Source of the DNA: Cohnella algarum
Lineage (GTDB): Bacteria > Bacillota > Bacilli > Paenibacillales > Paenibacillaceae
Length of the DNA stretch: 64,000 nt
Direction of reading: 5' to 3'
Assembly: GCF_016937515.1 (NCBI RefSeq)
Contig: NZ_JAFHKM010000002.1
Span: 3,219,001-3,283,000, forward strand
The first letter of the stretch is position 1. Every line of letters starts with the position of its first letter. The position numbers and the translations under genes are program-made. Below are positions 36,964 through 46,193 of this stretch, piece after piece. A model generated the notes under the pieces. That model had not been told where the DNA came from. It saw nothing but the letters and a program-made list of their open reading frames with translations, and made no database searches.

Positions 36964-37060
36964 ATTATACAGCAATCTTGGAAGCGGTTAAATCATCATA
37001 CTATTTGACAGGAAGTCGGTACTCCCGCATATTCAACCTTTTTCGCCCCGTTTGTACAAT
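36964..37060. promoter_or_regulatory. divergent promoters of AraC and GH4 genes with cre-like site
   Basis: Minus strand: TTTAAC (36992-36987), 17 bases, TATAAT (36969-36964) for the AraC gene. Plus strand: TTCAAC (37032-37037), 17 bases, TACAAT (37055-37060) for GH4; a TTGACA at 37005 may be a second -35. TTGGAAGCGGTTAAA, overlapping the AraC -35, fits the cre consensus at 13 of 15 positions. Confidence 0.6.
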
Positions 37061-37096
37061 GATGCTATCACCATACGAAGGGATGAGGGTAAGGCA

Positions 37097-38491
37097 ATGA
37101 GTGCGACTCAACACCCGAAAGTGGTCGTCATCGGAGCGGGAAGCTTGTTTTTCGGACGGCAGTCGATTTGGCAAATGGTTCATTCCCCTTACTTGAACAA
37201 AGGCACGCTGGCGCTGGTCGATACGGACGGGGAACGTCTGGACAAAATGGTCCGGCTCGCGCGGATGGTCGCCGCGGACAACGGCGTCGAACTTAAAGTC
37301 GAAGGCTCGACCGACCGCCAGGAGGTGCTGCCGGATGCCGATTTCGTCGTCCTCAGCTTTGCCGAGGACACGGTGAAATATCGCGGAATCGATTGCGCGG
37401 TTTCCGAAAAGTACGGCATCCGCATGTGCTCCGGCGATACGATCGGCCCCGGCGGCATCTTCCGCGCCATGCGGGAGCTGCCGGCCATTATGGATTGCGC
37501 GCGCGACATCGAGGCCATCTGTCCGGAGGCGTGGGTCATCAACTATATCAATCCGTCGACCGTGCACGGCATCGCGCTCGCCCGATACGCCCCGAAGCTG
37601 AAGAGCTTCGCCCTGTGCGACTCGCACCATATGCCGCACAAAAAGCTGCATTACGCGCTTCGCGCCGGCATTATTAAGGATAAATCGGAATATACGCCGG
37701 ACGTGGACGCCAGGTTCGACTTCCGCGTTGCCGGGGTGAACCACTTTACGTGGCTGCTGAAAGCGGAATACGAGGGCCGGGACGTCATGCCGCAAATCGG
37801 CGATTCCTTGAAGCGGGACGCGGAGACGGCGACGCTCGGCGGCGACACCGGAGCGAAGGCGCTCCATAACGACGCCATCGGCTACCAGCTTTACGAAATT
37901 TTCGGCTATGTGCCGACGTGCGTGGCGCACACGAAGGAGTATGTCCGCTACTGGCAGGGGCTCGGAAAGCTGAAGGACGCGATTCCGCCCCTTTCGATCT
38001 GGGAAACGGAGGACCGTTACCGGAGACACGAGGAAATGTGGGAGCAGGTCGACGGCTTTCTAAGCGGGAAGACGCCGATTGCCGAATATATGAATTCGTT
38101 CGGCCCGGATCATGCGACCGATATTATCGAAAGCATGGTCGGCGGACTCGGCAAGCCCTTCTTTATCAACACGCTCAACCGGGGCGCGGTCTCCAACATG
38201 AACGACGACGCCTTCCTCGAGCTGTTGTGCGAGGTGACGATGGACGGCCCGAAGCCGCTCCCGGTCGGCGAAATGCCGCGCGGCATCCGCGGCATGCAGG
38301 AGCTCGTGCTGGATACGCACGAGCTGACCGCGGAAGCGGTCGTGCAGCGCAGCCGGGAAAAGCTGCGCCGGGCGATGCTGACCGATCCGCTCGTCAGCTC
38401 CATCGCCGACGCGGATCGGATCATCGACGAGCTGTTCGAGCTGGAGAAGGACGCGCTGCCGCAAGAGTGGTTCGAGCTTGCGAAATCCTGA
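37097..38491 (+). CDS. GH4 family NAD/metal-dependent alpha-glycosidase (LplD-like)
   Basis: 464 aa from ATG 37097. N-terminal Rossmann fold VVVIGAGSLFFGRQ, the INPSTVHG block, and the metal-binding Cys and His in ALCDSHHMPHK and AGVNHFTW. GH4 enzymes oxidise the substrate at C3 with NAD+ and then eliminate the aglycone; members of the LplD/AglA/MelA type act on alpha-glucosides, galactosides or glucuronides. Cytoplasmic. It is transcribed away from an AraC regulator and followed by its own terminator, then by a CUT1 transporter that probably supplies its substrate. The exact glycosidic specificity cannot be read from sequence. Confidence 0.9.
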   Translation: MSATQHPKVVVIGAGSLFFGRQSIWQMVHSPYLNKGTLALVDTDGERLDKMVRLARMVAADNGVELKVEGSTDRQEVLPDADFVVLSFAEDTVKYRGIDCAVSEKYGIRMCSGDTIGPGGIFRAMRELPAIMDCARDIEAICPEAWVINYINPSTVHGIALARYAPKLKSFALCDSHHMPHKKLHYALRAGIIKDKSEYTPDVDARFDFRVAGVNHFTWLLKAEYEGRDVMPQIGDSLKRDAETATLGGDTGAKALHNDAIGYQLYEIFGYVPTCVAHTKEYVRYWQGLGKLKDAIPPLSIWETEDRYRRHEEMWEQVDGFLSGKTPIAEYMNSFGPDHATDIIESMVGGLGKPFFINTLNRGAVSNMNDDAFLELLCEVTMDGPKPLPVGEMPRGIRGMQELVLDTHELTAEAVVQRSREKLRRAMLTDPLVSSIADADRIIDELFELEKDALPQEWFELAKS

Positions 38492-38538
38492 ACGGGCGGC
38501 GAAAGGCATTTTACTCAAAAGGAATCCCGCTGCAGCAA

Positions 38539-38566
38539 GGTTGTCCTCCGGGGCAGCCTTTTTTTT
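38539..38566 (+). terminator. intrinsic terminator after GH4 gene
   Basis: GGTTGTCC pairs with GGGCAGCC around a TCCG loop and is followed by eight T. The rest of the 311-base gap (38492-38802) holds the leader of the next gene: a poor promoter candidate (TTGAAC 38622, TATGGA 38645) and no convincing coding sequence. Confidence 0.85.
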
Positions 38567-38802
38567 ATTTCCCGAAGTTTTTACGTTCGCCAAACATTGC
38601 GTTAACCCAATTCGGTTTCACTTGAACGATGATCTTGCTACCATTATGGATATGAACAAATTAATCAAAAACGAGCAAATGTCCAAACGAGAGGTGAACA
38701 CAAACAAAAGGAGCTGCTTCGGACATCGCCTGATTTCTCATCGCTCACTTCCCCGACGTATCGGTCCACGACAAAAACTTACTGAAAAGAGGATTGATTT
38801 CA

Positions 38803-40473
38803 TTGAAGCACGCGTTGAAAAAATGGTTATCCGTTTCGCTGATTCTGACTTCGCTCGCCGGTCTTGCCGCCTGCGCCGGCAGCGAGAACGGGCAGCCGTC
38901 CGTATCGCCGTCCGCCGGCAGCGGAGGAAGCGAATCTTCCCCGGCGGCGACCGAAACGGAACCGGTCGGCAAGTACGAGCCGGCGATCACCGTTACGATG
39001 GGAAGAGACCAGTTGACCAATACGACGTTCCGCGAAGGCGATTCCCTGGATAACAACATCTGGACGCGCGAGTTAATGGACGAATACGGGATCCAAATCA
39101 AAAATCTTTGGGTAACGGATTCCGCGGGTTATTGGGAAAAACTGAACCTAACGATTTCGTCTGGCGAGCTTCCGGACTTCTTCCAGGTGCGACCGGCGCA
39201 ATTAAAAGAGCTGCACGAGGCCGGCATGCTGGCGGACTTGACGGAGCTGTACGAAACGCACGCGACGCCGCTGACCAAGGAGAAGTTGAACGAAGACGGC
39301 GGGGTCGGCTTGCAATCCGCGACAATCGACGGCAAACTGATGGGTCTTCCGTACGTGACGGCCGCCATCGACAACTCGACGATGCTGTGGATCCGCAAGG
39401 ATTGGCTTGACAATCTCGGGTTGTCCGAGCCGCAATCGATGGACGACGTCATCGAAATTGCCAGAGCGTTCAAAAACGACGATCCCGACCAAAACGGGAA
39501 AAACGATACGACCGGGCTCGGACTGACCCAGGATCTTTTCGGGGCGGGCGGCGGGCTGGCCGGATTTTTCAACGGCTTTCACGCGTATACCAACATTTGG
39601 ATAGAGAATGAAGCGGGCGACGGTTTGGTCAACGGTCTCGTGCAGCCCGAAATGAAGCAGGCGTTGGCCAAACTGCAGGAGATGTACAAGGAAGGCTTGC
39701 TCGATACGGAATTTTCGGCCAAGTCCGGCATCGGCGAAGATGTCATCGCGGGCAAAGTCGGCATGTTTTTCGGAACGATGTCGCAGCCGCTCAATCCGCT
39801 GCAGCAAACGATGGACAAGGATCCGAGCGCCGATTGGCAGTTCTATCCGATTCCGAGCATTGACGGGGAGCCGGCCAAACCGCAAGTTTCCTACAATCCG
39901 CCCGTCTATTTCGTCGCGAGCAAAACGGCCGAGCACCCGGCGGCCATCGTCAAGATGATGAACTTGTTCGCGGAGAAGTTTTTCGGCGAGACGGCCGACC
40001 CGCAGTTCAATTATGACGGCGAGCATCATTCCCACAAGTATCAGGTCGTCCGCACTTACGGCGCAAAGAAAAATCTGAACAACCATTTGCAGATCAAAGA
40101 AGCGTTCGAAACGGGGAGCGCGGAGAAGCTCAATCCGGAGCAGCAGGAGCATTACAAGCAAATCCAGGATTTCAACGCGGGCGACAAGAGCATGTGGAAG
40201 TACGCGAAAATTTTCGGTCCGGAAGGATCGTTATCGCTTGTCAACCGTTACATCGAGCAAGATTTGCTCTATTCCGACCGGTACGTAGGATTGCCTACGG
40301 ACCTGATGGTGGACAACGGGAGCATTCTGAGCGATTTGGCCGCGACCGCGTTTACGAAAATCATCATGGGCGAGCCGATCGAAAGCTTCGACAAGTTCGT
40401 AAAAGAATGGAACGACCTGGGCGGCGCCGCCATCACGCAGGAAGTCAACGGCTGGTATAAAAATTCGCAGTAA
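38803..40473 (+). CDS. sugar-binding lipoprotein of a CUT1 ABC transporter (LplA type)
   Basis: 556 aa. TTG 38803 is preferred, 10 bases after AAGAGG; the TTG at 38794 is too close to that site. Lipobox LAAC (Cys24), then a Ser/Gly/Pro linker. The mature part is an LplA-like large binding protein (WVTDSAGYWEKLNLTISSGE; NDPDQNGKNDTTGLGLTQD, a calcium-type DPDQNGKND loop). It delivers oligosaccharide to the two permeases that follow. The linked GH4 and GH78 enzymes point to a rhamnose-containing oligosaccharide. A strong stem-loop separates it from the permeases. Confidence 0.9.
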   Translation: MKHALKKWLSVSLILTSLAGLAACAGSENGQPSVSPSAGSGGSESSPAATETEPVGKYEPAITVTMGRDQLTNTTFREGDSLDNNIWTRELMDEYGIQIKNLWVTDSAGYWEKLNLTISSGELPDFFQVRPAQLKELHEAGMLADLTELYETHATPLTKEKLNEDGGVGLQSATIDGKLMGLPYVTAAIDNSTMLWIRKDWLDNLGLSEPQSMDDVIEIARAFKNDDPDQNGKNDTTGLGLTQDLFGAGGGLAGFFNGFHAYTNIWIENEAGDGLVNGLVQPEMKQALAKLQEMYKEGLLDTEFSAKSGIGEDVIAGKVGMFFGTMSQPLNPLQQTMDKDPSADWQFYPIPSIDGEPAKPQVSYNPPVYFVASKTAEHPAAIVKMMNLFAEKFFGETADPQFNYDGEHHSHKYQVVRTYGAKKNLNNHLQIKEAFETGSAEKLNPEQQEHYKQIQDFNAGDKSMWKYAKIFGPEGSLSLVNRYIEQDLLYSDRYVGLPTDLMVDNGSILSDLAATAFTKIIMGEPIESFDKFVKEWNDLGGAAITQEVNGWYKNSQ

Positions 40474-40481
40474 CCGAATGC

Positions 40482-40518
40482 GGCGGATGGAGGGAAAAGG
40501 CCGTTCTTTCCGTCCGCC
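40482..40518 (+). other. intergenic stem-loop after binding-protein gene
   Basis: GGCGGATGGA pairs with TCCGTCCGCC over 10 bp (one G-T). There is no T run. It probably protects the upstream lipoprotein message or partly attenuates the permease genes. Confidence 0.6.
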
Positions 40519-40552
40519 CCATGGATATTAAGCTCAGGGAGAGTCGATAGAG

Positions 40553-41431
40553 TTGCGCTGGACGTTGCACCTGATGATTGTCCCGGGATTGATCGTTTTG
40601 TTTATTTACCAGTATCTCCCCATGTTCGGCTTTGTCATGGCGTTTCAGGATTTCAAGCCGGCCTTCGGCATTTCGGGCTCCGAGTGGGTCGGTTGGGACA
40701 ATTTTACCTATGCGTTGAACCTTCCGAACATTTCGCAGGTCGTTTGGAACACCTTCTATATTTCCGTTCTTAAAGTGATCGCAAGCCAAGCGTTTCCGAT
40801 CGCCGTTGCGATTTTGCTGAACGAAGTGCGAATGATGCTGTTCAAACGAACGGTGCAAACGCTGATTTATTTGCCGCATTTTTTGTCCTGGATCATCATG
40901 GGCGGCATTTTGGTCGATATTTTGTCTCCCTCGAAAGGCATCGTAAATCAATTTCTGGGGCTGTTTGGCGCGGAGCCGATCTTTTTTCTCGGAGACGCGG
41001 ATATTTTCCCCTACGTGCTCGTTCTGTCGGATTTGTGGAAAGACTTCGGCTTCAATACGATCGTTTATCTCGCGGCACTGACGAGCATTAACCCTCATCT
41101 GTACGAAGCCGCCGTTATCGACGGGGCGAACCGGTGGAAGCAAATTCGGCACGTGACGCTTCCCGGGATGGTGCCGATCGTCGTGCTGGTCGCGACCCTC
41201 AGCCTTGGCAATATTCTGAACGCCGGCTTCGACCAGGTATTCAATCTCTACAGTCCGTCCGTCTACGAGACCGGCGATATTATCGATACGTTGGTCTACC
41301 GTACCGGCATTTTGCAGGCGAAGTACGCCTTGGCGACGGCGATCGGGCTGTTCAAGTCCGTCGTATCGTTCGTTTTGATCGTCGTCTCGTATGTTCTCGC
41401 CTACCGGATCGCAAACTATCGAATTTTCTAG
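40553..41431 (+). CDS. CUT1 sugar ABC transporter permease, LplB type
   Basis: 292 aa; TTG 40553, 9 bases after GGGAGAG. The protein starts directly in the first membrane helix (MRWTLHLMIVPGLIVLFIY), then YLPMFGFVMAFQDFKP, the LplB hallmark. EAA loop EAAVIDGANRWKQIRHVTLP. It forms the channel with the LplC-type gene 15 bases downstream. Confidence 0.92.
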   Translation: MRWTLHLMIVPGLIVLFIYQYLPMFGFVMAFQDFKPAFGISGSEWVGWDNFTYALNLPNISQVVWNTFYISVLKVIASQAFPIAVAILLNEVRMMLFKRTVQTLIYLPHFLSWIIMGGILVDILSPSKGIVNQFLGLFGAEPIFFLGDADIFPYVLVLSDLWKDFGFNTIVYLAALTSINPHLYEAAVIDGANRWKQIRHVTLPGMVPIVVLVATLSLGNILNAGFDQVFNLYSPSVYETGDIIDTLVYRTGILQAKYALATAIGLFKSVVSFVLIVVSYVLAYRIANYRIF

Positions 41432-41446
41432 AGGGGAGGCCATGCC

Positions 41447-42334
41447 ATGGTGCAAAACCGGTCGTTGTCCGCAATTATTTTTCATGTGTTCAACTATGCG
41501 TTCCTCGGGGTTATGGCCTTGCTGTGCGTTCTCCCGCTCGTTCATGTATTAGCCGTGTCGTTCAGTTCAAGTACGGAAGCCGAGGCCGGGCTGGTCTCCC
41601 TGTGGCCGATCGATTTTACGGCGGATTCGTATCGCTACGTGCTGAATAAACCCGAATTTTTCAAATCGTTGGGCGTGACGCTGCAAAAGGTGTCTCTCGG
41701 AACCGCGCTGAACCTTCTGCTCGTGATCCTGCTTGCTTACCCGCTGTCCAGGGAGACGAAGGAATTCCCGATGCGCACGTTCTATGCGTGGGCGATCGTC
41801 TTCACGATGCTGTTCAACGGCGGCCTCGTTCCGACCTATATGGTCGTCCGGGAAACGCAAATCATGGACACGATCTGGGCGCTCGTGCTGCCGGGCGCGA
41901 TTCCGGTCTTCCACGTAGTCATGCTGCTTAATTTTTTTCGCGGCATTCCGAAGGAACTGGTCGAAGCGGCCCATATGGACGGGGCCGGCCATTGGACCGT
42001 TCTGCGGAAAATCATGCTCCCGCTGTCGATTCCGGCCTTGGCCACTCTGCTGCTGTTCAACATCGTCGGCCATTGGAATTCCTGGTTCGACGGCCTGATC
42101 TATATGAATTCGCCGGAAAACTACCCGCTGCAAACGTATTTGCGAACCATCATCATCGAACTGGATTTCACGGCGCTCGGCGCGATGGATGCGATTCATC
42201 AGCTGGAAAACGTCTCGGAGCGAACGACCCGGGCCGCGCAAATTTTTCTCGGAGCGCTGCCGGTCATGCTCGTTTATCCGTTTCTCCAGAACTATTTTAT
42301 GAAGGGCATCGTGCTCGGCAGCGTTAAAGGATAA
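41447..42334 (+). CDS. CUT1 sugar ABC transporter permease, LplC type
   Basis: 295 aa; ATG 41447, 7 bases after GGGGAGG. Six membrane helices, EAA loop EAAHMDGAGHWTVLRKIMLP, and the LplC-type end LQNYFMKGIVLGSVKG. Second membrane subunit of the transporter beginning at 38803. The ATPase must come from elsewhere (an MsmX-like shared subunit). Confidence 0.92.
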   Translation: MVQNRSLSAIIFHVFNYAFLGVMALLCVLPLVHVLAVSFSSSTEAEAGLVSLWPIDFTADSYRYVLNKPEFFKSLGVTLQKVSLGTALNLLLVILLAYPLSRETKEFPMRTFYAWAIVFTMLFNGGLVPTYMVVRETQIMDTIWALVLPGAIPVFHVVMLLNFFRGIPKELVEAAHMDGAGHWTVLRKIMLPLSIPALATLLLFNIVGHWNSWFDGLIYMNSPENYPLQTYLRTIIIELDFTALGAMDAIHQLENVSERTTRAAQIFLGALPVMLVYPFLQNYFMKGIVLGSVKG

Positions 42335-42368
42335 TCGCAACAATTTCATTCGACTCGAGGTGGCGGAC

Positions 42369-45329
42369 ATGCAAGGGAGAATAGACGATTGGGCGGCCAA
42401 ATGGATCTGGAGCGCCGGGGAAGAAAGTCCGCGAAACGAATGGCGGTGCTTCCGCAAGGAATTCGAGGTGCCCGCCGGCGGGTGGGACGAGGCGCGTTTG
42501 TTCGTTACGGCGGATTCCCGGTACGTGCTGCACGTCAACGGGGAGCAGGTCGGCCGGGGGCCGGTTCGCTGCTGGCCGTTCGAGCAATCGTACGACGCCT
42601 ACGACGTTGGGCATTTGCTTCGAAAGGGACGGAAAAATACGGTTGCGCTGCTCGTCATGCATTTCGGCATATCAAACTACTATTATATTCGCGGACGGGG
42701 AGGACTGCTGGCGCAGCTGAATTTGCTGGAAGCCGGCGCGTGCGTCGCCGTTCCGTTCGCCACGGACGAAAGCTGGAAGACGGCGCGGCATAGGGGGCAG
42801 GATCCGAGAGCTCCGCGGATGTCGTTTCAGCAAGCGTTCTCGGAGCGGATCGACGCAAGGCTGTGGGACGACCGGTGGACGGTATCCGAATATGCAGATT
42901 CGGATTGGGAGCGAGCGGCTATCGTCGGCCAGGCGGGATGCGCGCCCTGGGAGCGGCTTGTTCCGCGCGACATTCCGTTTTTGACGGAGACGGAACAATA
43001 TCCGTCCAGGATCGAGGCGCTGAACGAAGTTCGGCCGATCGCCTGGACGAGTATCATCGATGCCCGCGCCCAAATGGCAGCAGAAAGCCGGGATAACGCC
43101 AACGCCTACGGATACGCGGGATACTTGGCTGCCATTGTGCAAACGGAGGAAGCGGCGCAAGCGACGTTCGGACTGACGTATCGTTCGCCGAACGTGCAAA
43201 GCCTCATTCTGAACGGAGTACGGCACCCGTATGAGCGCTTTGCATCCGGCCGGCTAACGGCGGAGCTGGAGGCGGGCGATAATTTGCTGATGATCGAGCT
43301 GGCCGGACACGATCACGGCAGGGGAGTCTTCCTCGGCATCGACTGCGACAAGCCGTTTGAGCTGTCGAGCCCGGCGTCGGCCGGCGATGGGTTCTCGCCG
43401 TTCGTTTCGGTCGGTCCGTTTCATTTGTACGAGTACATCGACCACCGCTACGACGAAGCTTCGCAGGCGAAGCACGCGGCTGCGATGCGTTGTGCCAAAC
43501 GCGAACGGGAAGCCGCGGCTAACGACGAGGAACGGGAACTGTACGACCGATACGATCGAATCGGGCGCGCTCGAACGAGCGATGAATTAAACGGCCTGGG
43601 CGAGGCGCTTCGGCCGGTTCCGACCGGGCTGGTCGGCTCCGAATCCATCATCTCGCTCGCCTCGTGGCCCAAGCGGTCGACTGCCCGCTCCGTGCCGGCA
43701 GCGCTTCAGCAGGCGCTCGCGTCCGGCGTCGGTTCGGCAGAAATTCCCGTATACGGCGGAAACGACACGGAGGTCATCGTCGATTTCGGCCGCGAAGTTA
43801 CGGGCTACCTGTCCTTTGAACTCGATGCGGGGGAAGGAACCGTCATCGATCTGTACGGCTTCGAATATATGCGGGACGGCTGGATTCAGCATATGCACTA
43901 CCTGGAAAACTCGCTGCGCTACGTTTGCCGGGACGGACGCCAGAAATACGTCTCGCCGGTGCGCAGAGGCTTCCGCTACATCGCGCTTACCGTTCGGCAG
44001 GCGACCCGTCCCGTTCGCGTCTACGATTTCCATCTGAAATTAAGCCACTATCCGGTCTCCGAGATCGGCCGGTTCCAAAGCTCCGACGCCCTACTTAACG
44101 AAATCTGGAACATCAGCCGGCATACGACCAAGCTGTGTATGGAAGATACGTTCGTCGATTGCCCGTCGTTCGAGCAAACGTTCTGGGTGGGCGACAGCCG
44201 GAACGAGGCTCTGATCGCCTACTACCTGTTCGGAAGCGAGGATTTAATCAAGCGCTGCATGAACCTCGTGCCCGGTTCCGGCGTTCAGACGCCGCTTTTT
44301 GCCGATCAAGTGCCCAGCGGGATGAACAGCGTCATTCCGAACTGGACGTTCTTCTGGGCGATCGGGTGCCTGGAGTTTTACGAGCGCACGAACGACCGCG
44401 AATTCGTCCGGAACGTCTGGCCTCATGTCCGCCATACGCTGACGCATTATTCGGAGCTGTTGGACGAAAAAGGCTTGCTGAACATGCAGGGATGGAACTT
44501 CCTGGACTGGGCGCCGATCGACCAGCCGCGGGACGGGATCGTGTCGCATCAAAATATGTTTCTGGTCAAAGCGCTGCTGGCGGCATCCGAGCTTGCGTCG
44601 CTCGCGGAAGCCGGGGACGAAGCCCGGATCTTCCGCGAGCGGGCGGGAGCGCTGAAGGAGGCGATCAACCGCCATCTTTGGTCCGAACGGCACAACGCTT
44701 ATTGCGACTGCATACACCGGGACGGCCGGGTATCGGATATTTACAGCATGCAGACGCAGGTTGTCGCGCTCCTCTGCGGCATTGCGTCGGGAGAGCGGCG
44801 ATCGAAGCTTGCCTCCTATATGGTCGAGCCTCCCGAACGGTTCGTTCCGATCGGAAGCCCGTTTATGTCATTCTTTTATTACGAAGCGCTGGCGGCGATC
44901 GGGGAGGTTGAGCATCTCGTTTCGGACATTCGGAAGCATTACGGGCTCATGGTCGAATACGGGGCGACGGCCTGCTGGGAAATGTATCCGAAAGCCGGGA
45001 AAGACGGAAGCATCGATCCGAAAAACCTGACGCGCAGCCACTGCCACGCCTGGTCTGCCGCTCCCGGGTATTTTTTGGGAGCCTATGTGCTCGGAGTCAG
45101 AAGCGCCGCTCCCGGATGGAAAAAGGTCGTCGTGGAACCGCGCCCGTCCGGTTTGACCTGGGCTCGCGGCAGCGTTCCGCTGCCTGACGAGGGGCGTATC
45201 GACGTCTCGTGGCGGCTCGAGGGCGAGCGTACGTTAAAGCTGCGCATTTGGGCGCCGGCGGGTATTGAGATCGAAGCGCGTTTGCCAGACGGATACGAGG
45301 GGAGTATCGAAACAATTCCGATGGGGTGA
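42369..45329 (+). CDS. GH78 alpha-L-rhamnosidase
   Basis: 986 aa; ATG 42369, 6 bases after GAGGTGG. No signal peptide, so intracellular. N-terminal beta-sandwich domains (AKWIWSAGEESPRNEWRCFRK is the usual opening) lead to the (alpha/alpha)6 catalytic barrel from about residue 570. Its core block EDTFVDCPSFEQTFWVGDSR is the GH78 DCP..E...W.GD motif carrying an acidic catalytic residue. A later YGATACWEMYP supplies the second Glu. A beta-sandwich closes the protein. It hydrolyses terminal alpha-L-rhamnose from imported oligosaccharides or glycosides. It lies directly after the LplABC-type transporter and before the sugar-phosphate genes. Confidence 0.9.
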   Translation: MQGRIDDWAAKWIWSAGEESPRNEWRCFRKEFEVPAGGWDEARLFVTADSRYVLHVNGEQVGRGPVRCWPFEQSYDAYDVGHLLRKGRKNTVALLVMHFGISNYYYIRGRGGLLAQLNLLEAGACVAVPFATDESWKTARHRGQDPRAPRMSFQQAFSERIDARLWDDRWTVSEYADSDWERAAIVGQAGCAPWERLVPRDIPFLTETEQYPSRIEALNEVRPIAWTSIIDARAQMAAESRDNANAYGYAGYLAAIVQTEEAAQATFGLTYRSPNVQSLILNGVRHPYERFASGRLTAELEAGDNLLMIELAGHDHGRGVFLGIDCDKPFELSSPASAGDGFSPFVSVGPFHLYEYIDHRYDEASQAKHAAAMRCAKREREAAANDEERELYDRYDRIGRARTSDELNGLGEALRPVPTGLVGSESIISLASWPKRSTARSVPAALQQALASGVGSAEIPVYGGNDTEVIVDFGREVTGYLSFELDAGEGTVIDLYGFEYMRDGWIQHMHYLENSLRYVCRDGRQKYVSPVRRGFRYIALTVRQATRPVRVYDFHLKLSHYPVSEIGRFQSSDALLNEIWNISRHTTKLCMEDTFVDCPSFEQTFWVGDSRNEALIAYYLFGSEDLIKRCMNLVPGSGVQTPLFADQVPSGMNSVIPNWTFFWAIGCLEFYERTNDREFVRNVWPHVRHTLTHYSELLDEKGLLNMQGWNFLDWAPIDQPRDGIVSHQNMFLVKALLAASELASLAEAGDEARIFRERAGALKEAINRHLWSERHNAYCDCIHRDGRVSDIYSMQTQVVALLCGIASGERRSKLASYMVEPPERFVPIGSPFMSFFYYEALAAIGEVEHLVSDIRKHYGLMVEYGATACWEMYPKAGKDGSIDPKNLTRSHCHAWSAAPGYFLGAYVLGVRSAAPGWKKVVVEPRPSGLTWARGSVPLPDEGRIDVSWRLEGERTLKLRIWAPAGIEIEARLPDGYEGSIETIPMG

Positions 45330-45334
45330 CCTCG

Positions 45335-46193
45335 ATGACGACACAAGCACGGCCGACCGGCATCTGCTGGCAGGCTCACCGGGGCGGCGGAGCGCACGAA
45401 GCCCCGGACAATACGATGGCGGCAAATCGCTATGCATGGAAGCTGGGCGGCATCCCGGAGGCGGACATCCGCACGACCAAGGACGGAGTGATCGTCTGCC
45501 TGCATGACGAAACGGCGTCCAGAACGACGACCGCGCCTGCAGAATCGAAGGATAAGCCGATTTCGGCGTTGACCTTTGAAGAAACCCGCGCCTGGGATGC
45601 GGGAATCAAGTTTGACGCGAAATTCCGGGGAGAGAAGATTCCGGCGCTTGAAGAAGCCTTTTCGGAGATGCGGGGTCATCCGGAGCGAATGATGTATTTG
45701 GACCTCAAGGATGCGAACCTTGTTCATTTAGGGCGGCTGATCGACCGATACGGGGTGAACGGGCAACTTATTTTCACCCATCACCGCCAGGAAAATTGCC
45801 GGGAAACGAATCGCCGACGGCGTGCGAAGCATGTTGTGGATCGGAGGAAACGGGGAGCAAATCCGACTGAAATTTGAGCAGGCGCTGAAGACATCGTTCG
45901 ACGGTCTCGATCAGGTGCAGCTTCATCTGAACGAGAAGCCGGAGCGGGACGAGGAATGGCGCTACGAGCTCGAGCCGGATTTTCTGGCGTATGCCCTCCG
46001 GGAAGCTTCCCGCTGCGGGGTCGATCTGGAAGTGCTGCCGTTCGCCTTCGACAAACTCTCGATCCGCAATTTGCTGGATCTCGGCATTCGCTGGTTTGCG
46101 ACCGACGAGCCGTCCCGATTTCTGGACGGGGTTCGCGCGTGGGACCGAACGTACCGATTTGACGACTTGCTTGGAAAGGCTGATGGAACATGA
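45335..46193 (+). pseudogene. glycerophosphodiester phosphodiesterase-like gene with a +1 frameshift
   Basis: The first part (45335 to about 45793) encodes a GDPD N-terminus: AHRGGGAHEAPDNTMAA, EADIRTTKDGVIVCLHDE, MMYLDLKD. The second part (about 45792-46193) continues in another frame as KIAGKRIADGVRSMLWIGG...ATDEPSRFLDGVRAWD, the C-terminal half of the same barrel. Removing one A from the AAAA at 45792-45795 joins them into a 285-aa protein. The downstream gene starts inside its stop (ATGA), which suggests an intact, translated gene in the recent past. It may be a sequence error or a fresh lesion. Product if intact: hydrolysis of a glycerophosphodiester, or of a related phosphodiester, to a phosphate monoester. 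Confidence 0.8.

Noticed and set aside
38646-39053. Plus-strand frame starting MDMNKLIKNEQMSKREVN ahead of the lipoprotein gene
   Set aside because: No ribosome site, and it overlaps most of the signal region of the binding-protein gene in another frame; treated as leader RNA.
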